Shown: positions 43,690 through 53,864, counted from the first letter of the stretch. The stretch is DNA of 64,000 nt from Candidatus Gastranaerophilales bacterium (GCA_944325555.1 CALVAN010000004.1:62001-126000); one strand, 5' to 3'. A program made the numbers and translations. Notes: generated by a model from the letters alone, not told the origin.

Positions 43690-45027
43690 TTATTTTATGC
43701 TGTCGGGTTTGCCTATTCTTAAATTAACGGCAAACAACAATAATGCCACGGGTAAAATCTGCAGCATTAGCCTGTCCATGGAATTTTGCGTAAGCCATGT
43801 AATGTCATGCGGTGAGAAAAGGTAAACCATAAAATATCCCGCAACAAGCAGCACAAATACAATTAAAGAAAGTATAAAAGGAGTTTTGTTGATATTTTTA
43901 ATTTTAAATCCCTTAATGCAAAGCAATGCCAAAACAATCAAAAGCGGAAAACGAAGCAAAAACATCTTTGCAAAAGATTTGAGGATAATAATGTATCTGC
44001 TAAAATCAAGTGCAAAGTTATATGTTTTTAATGCAACAAAACCCGCAATCAAATCATTGGCTGCGTGGGACATATTTTTGTATAAAATAAGCAGCGCCAG
44101 AGGAATAATTGCCGTTAAAAAAGCAAGCCCCAGTCTTTTGTATTTTTTTGAGAAGAAAAAATATCCCAAAATTGTTGCCATATACACGGCAAAAAACAAC
44201 ATGCCTTCGTTTTTTGTCCATGCACTCAAAGCGCCAAAAATTATCGAAAGTACTATATAAGAAAATTTTTCTTTTCTGAAGTACAAAAATAAACTTACTA
44301 TTGTGCACAAATACATATAAGCCAACGGTATATCGGCGCATTGGGCGGCACCGTTTACAAGGAAAATATCTAATATCATAAATACCGAAGTCACCGCTAT
44401 AGCAGCTTTTTCGCTTTTAAAGTAGGTGATTGCCTGATACAAAAGGTACACAAGCCCGAAGGTGAAGAATAAGCCGATTGTGGCATTTATTGCATAATTT
44501 TCAACACCGGTATAGCTCCATAACCTTGCTGTAGTTGCAGGGAGCATCATCGGATAATCGTTATGCGACATAAAATGGGGAAGCGAAAATACATTCTGCC
44601 ACAGCGGATTGTTTAAAAACAAAAATTCGGCTTTGATGTTCCAAATTCTAAAGCCGTCCCAGCTGCCCATCGGATTATTTATAAAATATTTAAAATAAAT
44701 CAAAACAGCGTACAAATTCAAAAGATAAAACCAGTTAGACAGTTTTTTGAATTTATGTTTGCTCAAATCGGGTTTTTCTTCATTGTAATAAAGCAATGCA
44801 AGCACTACAACAAGAGCCAGTTCAAACCATTTAAAACACTCAAAGCTGTTTATGTGCAAACATAAAAACAGAAAATATAAAATAGAATTTATACCGAAAC
44901 CGAGCGGAATCGCAAACAGCAGTCTGAATCTCAGCTCCATTTCTCTTGATATTATTGATACGGCAAAATAGCCGCTGAACAGAGTGACCAGTAATCCGAG
45001 TATGAATCCTAACAATGAGCCTGTCAT
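43690..45027 (-). CDS. Polytopic membrane glycosyltransferase-like protein
   Basis: A 445-residue protein with about 11 transmembrane helices. The loop GSWDGFRIWNIKAEFLF (about 118-134) with its Asp and Trp resembles the GT-C glycosyltransferases (ArnT/PMT types), which use lipid-linked sugars. The start overlaps the stop of the small upstream gene by one base. Donor and acceptor are unknown. Confidence 0.6.
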   Translation of the reverse strand: MTGSLLGFILGLLVTLFSGYFAVSIISREMELRFRLLFAIPLGFGINSILYFLFLCLHINSFECFKWFELALVVVLALLYYNEEKPDLSKHKFKKLSNWFYLLNLYAVLIYFKYFINNPMGSWDGFRIWNIKAEFLFLNNPLWQNVFSLPHFMSHNDYPMMLPATTARLWSYTGVENYAINATIGLFFTFGLVYLLYQAITYFKSEKAAIAVTSVFMILDIFLVNGAAQCADIPLAYMYLCTIVSLFLYFRKEKFSYIVLSIIFGALSAWTKNEGMLFFAVYMATILGYFFFSKKYKRLGLAFLTAIIPLALLILYKNMSHAANDLIAGFVALKTYNFALDFSRYIIILKSFAKMFLLRFPLLIVLALLCIKGFKIKNINKTPFILSLIVFVLLVAGYFMVYLFSPHDITWLTQNSMDRLMLQILPVALLLFAVNLRIGKPDSIK

Positions 45028-45479
45028 TATTCTTCTATCCTTTTAAATATATATGTTTTGTCGTTAATTTTTTTGTAAATCTTAAACCCGTCAGGTATTT
45101 CAATATTTTTAGGCGTGTTTTCATAAGCACCTATTAAATAATTTTCGAGTTTATCATTTTTTAAAACTGACGGGACTATTGCATATTGTGCAATATAGAA
45201 ATTTCTGATTGAAGGTTCCAGGTCAAAAACGCTGTTCTGCGGCGTGTCTGACACAAATCCGATTTTTCCCTCGTCTTGAAAATTTTCTATATTTTTAACT
45301 GCCGTTTTTATGTCTTTTACCTGTGAATAAAAAGCGTTTTTCCCCATATAATCAACAAACAGCATGGTGAATGGTATTTGCACAAGCAAAAACAGGTATT
45401 TAAGATTCCACAAAATAATCAGCAGAAAAATTACACGAAAAATAAACCTGTCGGGGATTTTGTGGAGTTTAAATATCAT
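45027..45479 (-). CDS. Small single-helix membrane protein
   Basis: A 150-residue protein with a hydrophobic N-terminal segment (about 15-40, FIFRVIFLLIILWNLKYLFL) and a soluble remainder, possibly periplasmic. It lies between coaE and the membrane glycosyltransferase, with a 4-bp ATGA overlap with coaE and one base shared with the next gene. I chose the ATG at 45479 because of this overlap and AAAGG 8 nt upstream; an ATG at 45485 is too close to that site. It is probably a partner of the glycosyltransferase, which is inference. Confidence 0.65.
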   Translation of the reverse strand: MIFKLHKIPDRFIFRVIFLLIILWNLKYLFLLVQIPFTMLFVDYMGKNAFYSQVKDIKTAVKNIENFQDEGKIGFVSDTPQNSVFDLEPSIRNFYIAQYAIVPSVLKNDKLENYLIGAYENTPKNIEIPDGFKIYKKINDKTYIFKRIEE

Positions 45480-46066
45480 AACCATAACCTTTCGAGTGTT
45501 TTTTCAATCTGAGTTTCGAGTTCAATAAGATTGTTGTTGTTTTCGATTATAAAATCGGCGAGGTTTCTCTTTTCCTCTTGCGAAACCTGTGCATTGATAC
45601 GTTCCAGTGCGTGTTCAAGAGGGTAGCCTCTGCGTGTCATCAGCCTTTGAAGGCGGATTTTTTTATCCGCACAAACGAGAATTGTTCTGTCAAAAAGGTT
45701 TTGCATATTTTCTTCAAAAAGCAAAGGCACGGAAGCAACAACGATTTCTTCGTTTTCGTTTTCTTCAAAAAATTCGAGTATCCTTTTTTCAACAAGCGGA
45801 TGCAATATGTCCTCGAGCGCTTCCATTTTTTCGGGGTCGGCAAAAACAATCAGCCCTATTTTATGGCGTCCGAGTCTGCCGTCTTCAAGGAAAATATCCT
45901 GATCAGGAAAAAGTGCTTTAACCTTTTCGATAACTTCTTCGTTATCATCCATTAATCTGTGGCAAATCCAGTCCGCATCGATGACAGGGATGCCTTTTTT
46001 TTCTATATAACTTTGTACAATTGATTTACCTGAGGCAATATTGCCTGTGAGACCTACTTTTAGCAT
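45476..46066 (-). CDS. coaE: Dephospho-CoA kinase
   Basis: The last step of coenzyme A synthesis. The P-loop GNIASGKS is at 8-15, followed by DADWICHRLM and the lid (RLMTRRGYPLEHALERIN). The length of 196 is normal. It lies 26 bp after cysS and overlaps the next gene by 4 bp, so the chain cysS-coaE-membrane pair is probably one transcript. Confidence 0.94.
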   Translation of the reverse strand: MLKVGLTGNIASGKSIVQSYIEKKGIPVIDADWICHRLMDDNEEVIEKVKALFPDQDIFLEDGRLGRHKIGLIVFADPEKMEALEDILHPLVEKRILEFFEENENEEIVVASVPLLFEENMQNLFDRTILVCADKKIRLQRLMTRRGYPLEHALERINAQVSQEEKRNLADFIIENNNNLIELETQIEKTLERLWL

Positions 46067-46092
46067 ACATTTGCCAACCTTCTATAAGTTAA

Positions 46093-47529
46093 CTATTTTA
46101 ATTCAAAAACCGTTCCTTCTTTGGAATCTTTTAAGACTATGTTGATTTTATCGAGAGAATTTCTTATTGCATCAGCAGTTGCCCAGTCTTTCTGTGCTCT
46201 GGCGTTGTTTCTTACCTCGATAATCTTTTCCATGGCTTCTTTTGCGCCGATATTCTTGTCCTCGATAAAGTCAAAGTCATCAATAATCGTTGACAGCTTT
46301 TCTTTAAGCTGATTTTCGTCAAGTTCAACTTTTTCCAAATCAAAGCCCATTACACGTGCAAGCCTTATCAGCATCGAAATATATTTTATTGCGTCTTCTT
46401 TGTTGTTTGCATCTTTTGCTTTGTTCGCTTTTGTTGCAATTTCAAAAAGTACGGCAAGCGCTTTAGAGGTGTTGAAATCTTCGTCCATTGCGGCTTTGAA
46501 TTCTTCTATTTCTTCACCCTCGATGTTTTCAATCAAAGCATCTTTGCCGACCCATGCGAGAACATTGTTTGCTGCATTTTTAAGTCTTTTTGCCCCCGCA
46601 GCTGCAGCTTCCAGAGCTTCGTCGTTAAATTCTACAGGCATTCTGTAGTTGTTTGTTAAGATAAAGAATCTGATTGTATTGGCGTCATATTTTTCCAGCA
46701 GCCCGTCGATTGTTATGAAGTTGCCAAGAGATTTTGACATTTTTTCTTTGTTAATGGTAACAAAGCCGTTGTGCAGCCAGTATTTTACAAACCTGCAGCC
46801 GTTGGCGCATTCTGATTGTGCAATTTCGTTTTCGTGGTGCGGGAAGATTAAATCCGCACCGCCTGCGTGGATATCAATTTCATCAGCGAGATGTTTTTTG
46901 CTCATAGCGGAGCATTCTATGTGCCAGCCCGGTCTGCCTACACCCCAAGGGCTTTTGTAACCGAATTTTTCGTCTTTTTTCCACAGTGCAAAATCAAGAG
47001 GGTCTTCTTTTATGGAAGAAGCTTCCACTCTGGCTCCGGCTTCAAGGTCATCAATGGGCTGTTTGCTCAAATAGCCGTATCTGGGGAATTTTTTAACTCT
47101 AAAATAGACATCTCCGTCAGCTTCATAGGCGTAACCTTTTTCTATAAGAGTTTTAACCATTTTTATCATGTCGCCCAGAGTCTTTGTGGCAAAAGGTTCA
47201 ACATCAGGTTTAAGGTTGTTGAGCTTTTTCATGGACTCTGTGAAGATGTCATAGTATTTTTTTGCAATTTCATCAGGTGTGCAGTTTTCTTTAACGGATT
47301 TGTTAAGGATTTTATCGTCCACATCCGTTACATTGCGGCAGTATTTTACGTCATAACCGAGGAATTTTAAATATCTATAAACCACATCCCAAGTTATATA
47401 ACAGCGTGCATGCCCAAGGTGCGGGTGATCATATACGGTAGGACCGCATACGTACATGTTTACGTGGTTGCCGTTTATGGGCTTAAATTCCTCTATGGTA
47501 TTTGAATAAGTATTAAATAATTTCAACAT
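46093..47529 (-). CDS. cysS: Cysteinyl-tRNA synthetase
   Basis: Charges tRNA-Cys. The class I motifs are HLGH (37-40) after the zinc ligand C28 (YVCGPTVYDH), and KMSKSLGN (about 260). The zinc site continues with GWHIECSAM and HHENE. The length of 478 is normal, with the usual C-terminal anticodon region. It is the first gene of the operon. Confidence 0.96.
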   Translation of the reverse strand: MLKLFNTYSNTIEEFKPINGNHVNMYVCGPTVYDHPHLGHARCYITWDVVYRYLKFLGYDVKYCRNVTDVDDKILNKSVKENCTPDEIAKKYYDIFTESMKKLNNLKPDVEPFATKTLGDMIKMVKTLIEKGYAYEADGDVYFRVKKFPRYGYLSKQPIDDLEAGARVEASSIKEDPLDFALWKKDEKFGYKSPWGVGRPGWHIECSAMSKKHLADEIDIHAGGADLIFPHHENEIAQSECANGCRFVKYWLHNGFVTINKEKMSKSLGNFITIDGLLEKYDANTIRFFILTNNYRMPVEFNDEALEAAAAGAKRLKNAANNVLAWVGKDALIENIEGEEIEEFKAAMDEDFNTSKALAVLFEIATKANKAKDANNKEDAIKYISMLIRLARVMGFDLEKVELDENQLKEKLSTIIDDFDFIEDKNIGAKEAMEKIIEVRNNARAQKDWATADAIRNSLDKINIVLKDSKEGTVFELK

Positions 47530-47745
47530 AATAACACTAACCTGATTTTGCTTAATAATAATTAATATATTACAACAAAACGGCTGTTCTTGAAAGTACC
47601 TGTAATGGTATTTATGCAGTTGTTTTATATTGAGGGTTGTTGCAGAGGGGGGTCTTATTCTCTGGGGCGGCTTAGAATTTTATACGAATCATATCTTAAA
47701 AATTTCGATTGTGTCCACTGTCATATAGTGCACAAAATAAAAATC

Positions 47746-47789
47746 CCCCGTTATTATTTATGATAAAATTAATAAATAATTATACGGGG
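47746..47789 (+). promoter_or_regulatory. Leader hairpin covering the nhaD-like ribosome site
   Basis: CCCCGTTATTATTTAT pairs with ATAAATAATTATACGGGG (two unpaired bases). The 3' arm CGGGG is the Shine-Dalgarno site of the gene at 47797, so folding would block translation. The rest of 47530-47745 shows no gene; a possible -10 (TATAGT) is at 47724. Confidence 0.4.
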
Positions 47790-47796
47790 AGAAATT

Positions 47797-49140
47797 ATGG
47801 AAACAATATTAAATTATATACAAAACCATGCGTTGATGTTTTCGACAACAATTTTGATTGTTGCATATATATTTATTGCGTGGGAAAAAATCTCAAAAGT
47901 AACCGTTGCAATGCTGGGTGCGGCTCTGACTCTTGTACTCGGACTTTTGGCGCAGTCAAAGGGGCACGATGCAATCGACCCGCATTATTTTATCAATTTT
48001 GTTGATTTTAACGTGATTTTTCTTTTGATCAGCATGATGATTATAGTAAGCATTGCAAGTAAAAGCGGTATTTTTACGTGGGTGGCTAATGCTCTTTTAA
48101 AAAAAACCAAAGGTCATCCGACAAAAATTTTAATTACTCTGGGGTGTTTTACTGCTTTTGCATCAGCATTTTTGGATAACGTAACAACAGTTATACTTGT
48201 TGTACCGGTTACATTTTTGATAGCTAAAAAACTGGATATAAATCCTATACCTTATTTGATAACAGAAATTTTAGCCTCAAACATAGGCGGTACGGCTACT
48301 CTTATAGGCGACCCGCCTAATATTATCATCGGTAGTAAAGCCGGATTCACTTTTATGACATTTTTGCTGGAGCTTACTGATATTGTATGTTTAATTTTTG
48401 CGGTAACAATGTTTATTTTATGGCTGTGTTTTAAAAAAGATCTTGTTGCAACAAAAGAAAAAATGGAAGCTGTTGCCGAATTGGATAATTCACATACCAT
48501 TACGGACAAAGCTCTTGCAATACGTTCGTCAATAACACTTTTGCTGGTTATTTTAGGTTTTATTTTGCATGATGTAATTCATATGGAGTCATACGTAATA
48601 GCTCTTGCGGGTGCAAGCTTTTTGCTGATTTTTGAAGAGCCTAAAAAGATACTGGAAGGTGTTGAATGGAATACCATATTTTTCTTTATAGGTTTGTTCA
48701 TAATAATTGGCGGTTTTGAAGCCGCCGGCGGAATTTCAATAATGGCAAAATGGATTCTTGACGTAACAAACGGCAATGAATCTGCTGCAGCTATGCTGAT
48801 TTTGTGGGCATCTGGCATTTTGTCCGGTGTTGTTGATAATATTCCATATACGGCAACCATGGCTCCTATGATATATCAAATACAGCTTGTTGAAGGCGCA
48901 CAGTATGCTCATCCGCTGTGGTGGTGCCTGTCACTGGGGGCTTGTCTTGGCGGAAATATGACAATAATAGGCGCCGCAGCAAACGTAATAGTTTCTGAAA
49001 CTGCAGCTGCATACGGCAAGCCGATTTCCTTTATGAAATACTTAAAATACGGGGTAAGTATAACAGTTGTATCCTTGTTAATGAGTTCTGTCTATATATA
49101 TTTCAGATTTTTGTTACCCGCTGCGCATGCTGCCCAGTAG
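47797..49140 (+). CDS. NhaD/ArsB-type ion transporter
   Basis: A 447-residue inner membrane protein with about 12 helices. The family signature (SNIGGTATLIGDPPNIII, about 160-177) and the second one (GVVDNIPYTATMAPM, about 340-354) are present. The family exchanges sodium for protons or exports arsenite; there are no ars genes here and the DNVTTV motif fits NhaD-type antiporters better. It is a single-gene unit with a possible translational hairpin in front. Confidence 0.85.
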   Translation: METILNYIQNHALMFSTTILIVAYIFIAWEKISKVTVAMLGAALTLVLGLLAQSKGHDAIDPHYFINFVDFNVIFLLISMMIIVSIASKSGIFTWVANALLKKTKGHPTKILITLGCFTAFASAFLDNVTTVILVVPVTFLIAKKLDINPIPYLITEILASNIGGTATLIGDPPNIIIGSKAGFTFMTFLLELTDIVCLIFAVTMFILWLCFKKDLVATKEKMEAVAELDNSHTITDKALAIRSSITLLLVILGFILHDVIHMESYVIALAGASFLLIFEEPKKILEGVEWNTIFFFIGLFIIIGGFEAAGGISIMAKWILDVTNGNESAAAMLILWASGILSGVVDNIPYTATMAPMIYQIQLVEGAQYAHPLWWCLSLGACLGGNMTIIGAAANVIVSETAAAYGKPISFMKYLKYGVSITVVSLLMSSVYIYFRFLLPAAHAAQ

Positions 49141-49390
49141 AAACAGAAGGAATTTTGTCTGAGTGGGACCTCGCTAGTAGGAGTGGTACACACTCTGCCG
49201 AGCAAACAATCCAGTGAATTGTTTGTGAGAGGTAGCGAGTGGCGCCGAGTCTAGCATCTTACGACTCTGCCGAAGAAACAATTGATAATTGTTTCTGAGA
49301 GGTAGACCCCATGCACTTCCCTCCATTCGTAACGTGCCACCGGCACCTTCCGAACGGAGTCCTTGGGTACCCTTGTTGTATAGCTAATAT
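49141..49390. repeat. Cluster of degenerate hairpin repeats
   Basis: Two related units, each CTGCCGA-N-AAACAAT...ATTGTTT-N-GAGAGGTAG (around 49194-49240 and 49265-49305), then a CTCCATTCG...CGAACGGAG hairpin ending GGAGTCCTTG. No gene is seen. The last part resembles sequence at 21.4 and 57.8 kb. Confidence 0.55.
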
Positions 49391-49459
49391 TGTACTTGTT
49401 TATTGTACCCGTTCAATAAGTTGTCGGGGGCAGTTGACTATATGAAATTATTAGACAAA

Positions 49460-51070
49460 TTAAAGATTTTTTAAATCTTTTTTAGGATTTGATGATATCT
49501 GTCTTACGTTAAATTTTGATTTTAAAAACTCAAGCATATTCGGGGTTAAAACGTTAGCCGTACACACGGGCAGATAGATATTTTTTATTCCGAGATTGCG
49601 CAGATTAAACAAATGCGACATTGTATGCAGATTGCAGGTGGTAATAAACACACTCACCGGAAATTTTTCAAAATCCACACGGTTTTTAATGTGCGCAAGT
49701 ATCTTGTAAATCAAAGAAGAATTGAAGAAGGAATCAAAATACAAAATATTATCCTTTTTGGCGGTCATAACCGTGCTTATAACAAAATAATCATCGTTTA
49801 AATGTTGTTCCATTTCGCTGAAATATTCGCTGTGCATTGCTGCGTGGTTTAAAAGTCCTACTATTAGCAGATGTTTTATCTCTTTGTTTTCAATCTTTTT
49901 AATAAGCTCATCTACATTTTGCATGACTACATTTTCATCGTAGCCTACTTTAACGGTGGTGATTCTGTGGTTGTCTTTGTAACCTTCACTTTCCTGAGTA
50001 ATTTGAATAAGCTTTGAAAAGTCATTGTTTTCAATACGGCTCATTCCTTTGCCGCTGATAATATTGGTGGTAAATATTCTGCCACGGTAAAGTCTGTCAA
50101 GAAGATACTGAAAATTTCTTATAACAAGAACAGACCCTTTAAAAGAGGTAAAATCATACTGCACATTATCAAGTGATATCTGATAGTGTCCTTTCAAATT
50201 AGGGAAGTTTTCAAATTTAGGATAAGCATGTGCAACAATGAGCCCGTCATGGGTGTAAACATTTATATCTGTATCTTTCAAAGCTTCAAGAAGATTTTCC
50301 AAATCCTTAAGGTTTTGACCTGATACAAGTATGGACTTGCCTTTATTAACACCGATTTGTACATCGTTTAAAGAAATTTTGCCGTAATATTCTTCTTTGA
50401 ACTGATGTAATTTTTGATGAATTTGAAAATTTATCTTTGCAAAATCATGAATTTTTCTAAGGAGCTTAGACTCTTGCATGGTTGAAAAATTCAGGCTGTT
50501 AAACAGTTTTAATATTGCGTCTTCTTCCGGCACGTAGTCATCGGTGTAAGATTTTAGCTCCACAAGCCTTATACTTGCACTTTTAATCAGATTCAAAATT
50601 ATCTCGTAGATATTTTTTACATCCGAGTTTAAAATTTTGTTTCTTAAAACGGCCTGCTGTTCGCCCTGTTGGACGATAGCAGACATATTAAACTTCTTAA
50701 AATCTATATTGGATTTTAAAATCTGACAGTCTATATTTTCTTTGTCACAGATTGCAATATAAGATTCTTTTACGGATTCTTTTTCGTTGTGGATTTTATA
50801 AATCAAATCCTCAAACTCCTTGCGGTTGAATTCATACCCGATTAACACCACAGACAGGTAGTTTATAATTTGATTTTTAAGTTTTTTATTCTCGTAGCCG
50901 AGTTCCTGCATTTTTATGTAATAGTAAGTAATCTGCTTTAGTTCATAAAGCAAAACCTCCATAAGCGAGTAAACAATAGGGTCTATGCTGCAAAACCCCT
51001 CTATTGCACAATCGTTGTATGACATATTATCACCGGTCCAAAAGTTTTTATCGGAATATTTGTTAAACAT
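49460..51070 (-). CDS. Hybrid-cluster-protein homologue without metal ligands
   Basis: A 536-residue protein that follows Hcp (hydroxylamine/nitric oxide reductase) along its length. Matching segments include GKSILVSGQNLKDLENLL (244-261), INVYTHDGLIVAHAYP (269-284), GRIFTT (330-335) and LGIKNIYLPVCTANVLTPNML (493-513). Where Hcp has its hybrid-cluster ligands, other residues stand: Gln252 for His, Gly276 for Glu, Phe320, Leu406/407, Thr436 and about Phe448 for the four Cys, and about Asn480 for Glu. The N-terminal CxxC is also gone, though C21 and C27 remain. A segment of about 11 residues is missing near 438. The frame is intact, so it is a maintained non-enzymatic relative. Positions come from alignment by eye. 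Confidence 0.75.
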   Translation of the reverse strand: MFNKYSDKNFWTGDNMSYNDCAIEGFCSIDPIVYSLMEVLLYELKQITYYYIKMQELGYENKKLKNQIINYLSVVLIGYEFNRKEFEDLIYKIHNEKESVKESYIAICDKENIDCQILKSNIDFKKFNMSAIVQQGEQQAVLRNKILNSDVKNIYEIILNLIKSASIRLVELKSYTDDYVPEEDAILKLFNSLNFSTMQESKLLRKIHDFAKINFQIHQKLHQFKEEYYGKISLNDVQIGVNKGKSILVSGQNLKDLENLLEALKDTDINVYTHDGLIVAHAYPKFENFPNLKGHYQISLDNVQYDFTSFKGSVLVIRNFQYLLDRLYRGRIFTTNIISGKGMSRIENNDFSKLIQITQESEGYKDNHRITTVKVGYDENVVMQNVDELIKKIENKEIKHLLIVGLLNHAAMHSEYFSEMEQHLNDDYFVISTVMTAKKDNILYFDSFFNSSLIYKILAHIKNRVDFEKFPVSVFITTCNLHTMSHLFNLRNLGIKNIYLPVCTANVLTPNMLEFLKSKFNVRQISSNPKKDLKNL

Positions 51071-51179
51071 AACCGCATGTTAAACGAATTAATGAGTTAA
51101 TCCATTAACCGGCAGGGCTATAAAAAAATAATCTATATAACGGCATATTAAGACTATGCGCAGAAAATAAAATATATAG

Positions 51180-51185
51180 TATAAT
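51180..51185 (+). promoter_or_regulatory. Possible -10 of M16 protease gene
   Basis: A perfect TATAAT, about 30 nt before the ATG at 51216. No convincing -35 is present. Confidence 0.4.
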
Positions 51186-51215
51186 TTGTTATCAAATAAG
51201 AAAAAAGGACAGGTT

Positions 51216-53864
51216 ATGAAAAATATAAAAAATCTTTCAATTTTAATTTTCGTGATAGTGGTAGGTTTTGCACAATGTGTTTTTGCGCAGGACTATTCAA
51301 CCTTCAAACTCGACAACGGACAAACCGTTATCATTAAAGAAGTTCATGACAACCCGATAGTCACTATTGATACCTGGATAAAAACAGGTTCAATCAATGA
51401 AAATGACACAAACAACGGCGTTGCACATTTTTTGGAACACCTGTTCTTTAAAGGAACAACCAAACATCCGACAGGCGAGTTTGATAAAATTCTTGAATCT
51501 AAAGGTGCAATGACAAACGCTGCAACAAGCAAAGATTTTACTCACTATTACATAACCATTCCGTCTAAATATTTTAATCTTGCTATGGACTTGCATGCCG
51601 ATATGCTGCTTAATCCGCTTATCCCCAGTAAAGAACTGGAAAAAGAAAGGAAAGTGGTTATAGAAGAAATTGCAAAAACCAATGACAACCCCGAAAATAA
51701 ACTTTATGAAAATATGATAAAATCGCTTTACCAGAATCACCCGTACAAAAGACAGGTTATCGGTAAAAAAGAAATTATAGAAAACATCCCAAGAGAAGAA
51801 ATACTGTATTTTTACAACACCTGGTACAATCCGTCTAATATGATAACTGTTGTTGTCGGAGATGTTAACACACAGGATGCATTGAATGTTATAAAACATG
51901 ATTTCAACAAAAAGGAAGCTAAAAAAATAAAACTTCCGGAGTACAAACAGGACAAATACCTTGAAAAATCAAAGGAAGTAACAGCTCATGACAAAGTAAA
52001 AACAGGCTATATGATGATAGGCTTCAGAGGTGTTCCCCAGCAGGATCGCTCTGACAGCTATGCACTTGATGTGCTGGCAACAATACTGGGTGACGGCCGT
52101 TCTTCTAAATTATACCAATCGGTTAAAGAACAACAGCAGCTTGCATACAGCATTTCAGCAGGACATGCCTCAATGAAGGATGACAGCATTTTATACGTAA
52201 GCGCTAACTTTATCCCCATAAACAAAGAAAAGGTTAAAAAAGCCGTTTTTGATGAAATTGAAAAGATAAGAAACGGCAACTTTGACGAAAAAGAAATTCA
52301 AAAAGCAAAAAGCATAATTGAACGGGATACCTTCTATTCAAGAGAGTCCACCTCTAATATAGCAAACGAACTCGGTTATACAACGCTTGTTTATGGTGAT
52401 TCCAAATATTATGACGAATACATAGAAAATATAAACAAGGTAACAAAAAACGATATCATAAAAGTTGCAAAAAAATATCTCAACCCCAATCAGGCAGCTA
52501 TTTCTATAATGCTTCCGGACGAAACCTGTCAGGAAAATACAAAACAGATAAGTCATATTAAAAAACATACTCACCCTAACAAACCTGTGCTTGTAAAAAA
52601 AGACAAATCAATTTCTCAATACAAATTGCCCTGCAACATAAACTTAATCATCAACCACAATCATCTTAATGACATTGTGGCAATGACTGTTTATTCAAAA
52701 GGCGGAAATTATATAGAAAAAAAGCCCGGACTTGCAACAGTAACGGCAACTCTTATGCTTAAAGGTACTAAAAAATACTCTATGCTTGATTTGTCACAAA
52801 TAATGGAACAGAACGGTATAATAATAGAACCGTCTAATAGTTCTGACATGTTTAGTATTGCGGTTAAAACCACAAAAAATGATCTTCCGCTTACTTTTGA
52901 ATTGTTAAACGAAATAGTCAACAATGCTTCACTCGATGAGCAGCAGCTTGAGAAAGTAAAAAAAGAAAAGCTTCAGGCAATCCAAAGAAACAGAGATTTG
53001 CCGGTGAATGTTGCACTGGAAGAATTTAAAACGGCTATCTGGCATGGTACACCTTACGGTGTTACGGGCAAAATTCTGGAAAAAACAATTCCGACAATAA
53101 ATCATAATGACATCACGGAATATTACAACGCACTTTTCTATCCGGAAAATCTTGTAATATCAGTTAACGGAAACGTTAACGACAGCGATATAATCAATGC
53201 AATTACAGAAATTTTCTGTTTAGATAAGCAAACAAATGTCCAAAAATTTGACTATCGCACATACAAAAACGTTTTTAAACCGCTAAACGCTAACAAAACA
53301 GTCGCAAAAGCAAAAGACGTAGAAGCAGCCTGGATTGTAATGGGTTGGCTTACGGACGGTGTGGAAAATCAAAAAGATGTGGCAACTTTGCAGGTCATCG
53401 ATTCAATTCTTGGCGGCGGTATGAGCTCCAGACTGTTCAACAGGCTTAGAGATGAACAGGGGCTGGCCTATCAGGTAGGTTCAAGCTTTGCTGCGAATGT
53501 AAATAAAGGGATATTCGCTCTTTACATAGGCACAAACCCGCAAACGGCGCAGCATTCCAAAAATGAACTTTTAAAACAGGTTAATCTGTTGAAAAAAGAG
53601 TTTGTTTCCGACAAAGAGCTGCAAGAGGCAAAGGATAAAATCCTCGGTAATTTTATACTTTCACAGGAAACAAATATGGAAAAAGCCTCAACTCTCGGCT
53701 GGTTTGAACTTTCGGGCAGAGGATACGACTACATAAACAAGTTTCCCGAGCTTGTAAAAAGTATAACAGCCACGGACATAATAAGAGTAGCGAACAAATA
53801 CTTTGAACAGCCATACGTATTCACGATAGTGGCTCCGCAAAACTGTATTAAAAATATTAAATAA
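51216..53864 (+). CDS. Exported M16 family zinc protease
   Basis: A two-domain (insulinase/PqqL-like) peptidase of 882 residues with a signal peptide (LSILIFVIVVGFAQCVFA). The first domain has the inverted zinc motif H71-F-L-E74-H75 and the third ligand at about E151 (RKVVIEE). The second half (about 440-870) is an M16 domain without this motif, usual for the family. The frame extends to a TTG at 51186, but the ATG at 51216 has AAAAGGA upstream. It acts in the periplasm or outside on unfolded peptides; the substrate is unknown. It is divergent from the Hcp-like gene. Confidence 0.9.
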   Translation: MKNIKNLSILIFVIVVGFAQCVFAQDYSTFKLDNGQTVIIKEVHDNPIVTIDTWIKTGSINENDTNNGVAHFLEHLFFKGTTKHPTGEFDKILESKGAMTNAATSKDFTHYYITIPSKYFNLAMDLHADMLLNPLIPSKELEKERKVVIEEIAKTNDNPENKLYENMIKSLYQNHPYKRQVIGKKEIIENIPREEILYFYNTWYNPSNMITVVVGDVNTQDALNVIKHDFNKKEAKKIKLPEYKQDKYLEKSKEVTAHDKVKTGYMMIGFRGVPQQDRSDSYALDVLATILGDGRSSKLYQSVKEQQQLAYSISAGHASMKDDSILYVSANFIPINKEKVKKAVFDEIEKIRNGNFDEKEIQKAKSIIERDTFYSRESTSNIANELGYTTLVYGDSKYYDEYIENINKVTKNDIIKVAKKYLNPNQAAISIMLPDETCQENTKQISHIKKHTHPNKPVLVKKDKSISQYKLPCNINLIINHNHLNDIVAMTVYSKGGNYIEKKPGLATVTATLMLKGTKKYSMLDLSQIMEQNGIIIEPSNSSDMFSIAVKTTKNDLPLTFELLNEIVNNASLDEQQLEKVKKEKLQAIQRNRDLPVNVALEEFKTAIWHGTPYGVTGKILEKTIPTINHNDITEYYNALFYPENLVISVNGNVNDSDIINAITEIFCLDKQTNVQKFDYRTYKNVFKPLNANKTVAKAKDVEAAWIVMGWLTDGVENQKDVATLQVIDSILGGGMSSRLFNRLRDEQGLAYQVGSSFAANVNKGIFALYIGTNPQTAQHSKNELLKQVNLLKKEFVSDKELQEAKDKILGNFILSQETNMEKASTLGWFELSGRGYDYINKFPELVKSITATDIIRVANKYFEQPYVFTIVAPQNCIKNIK

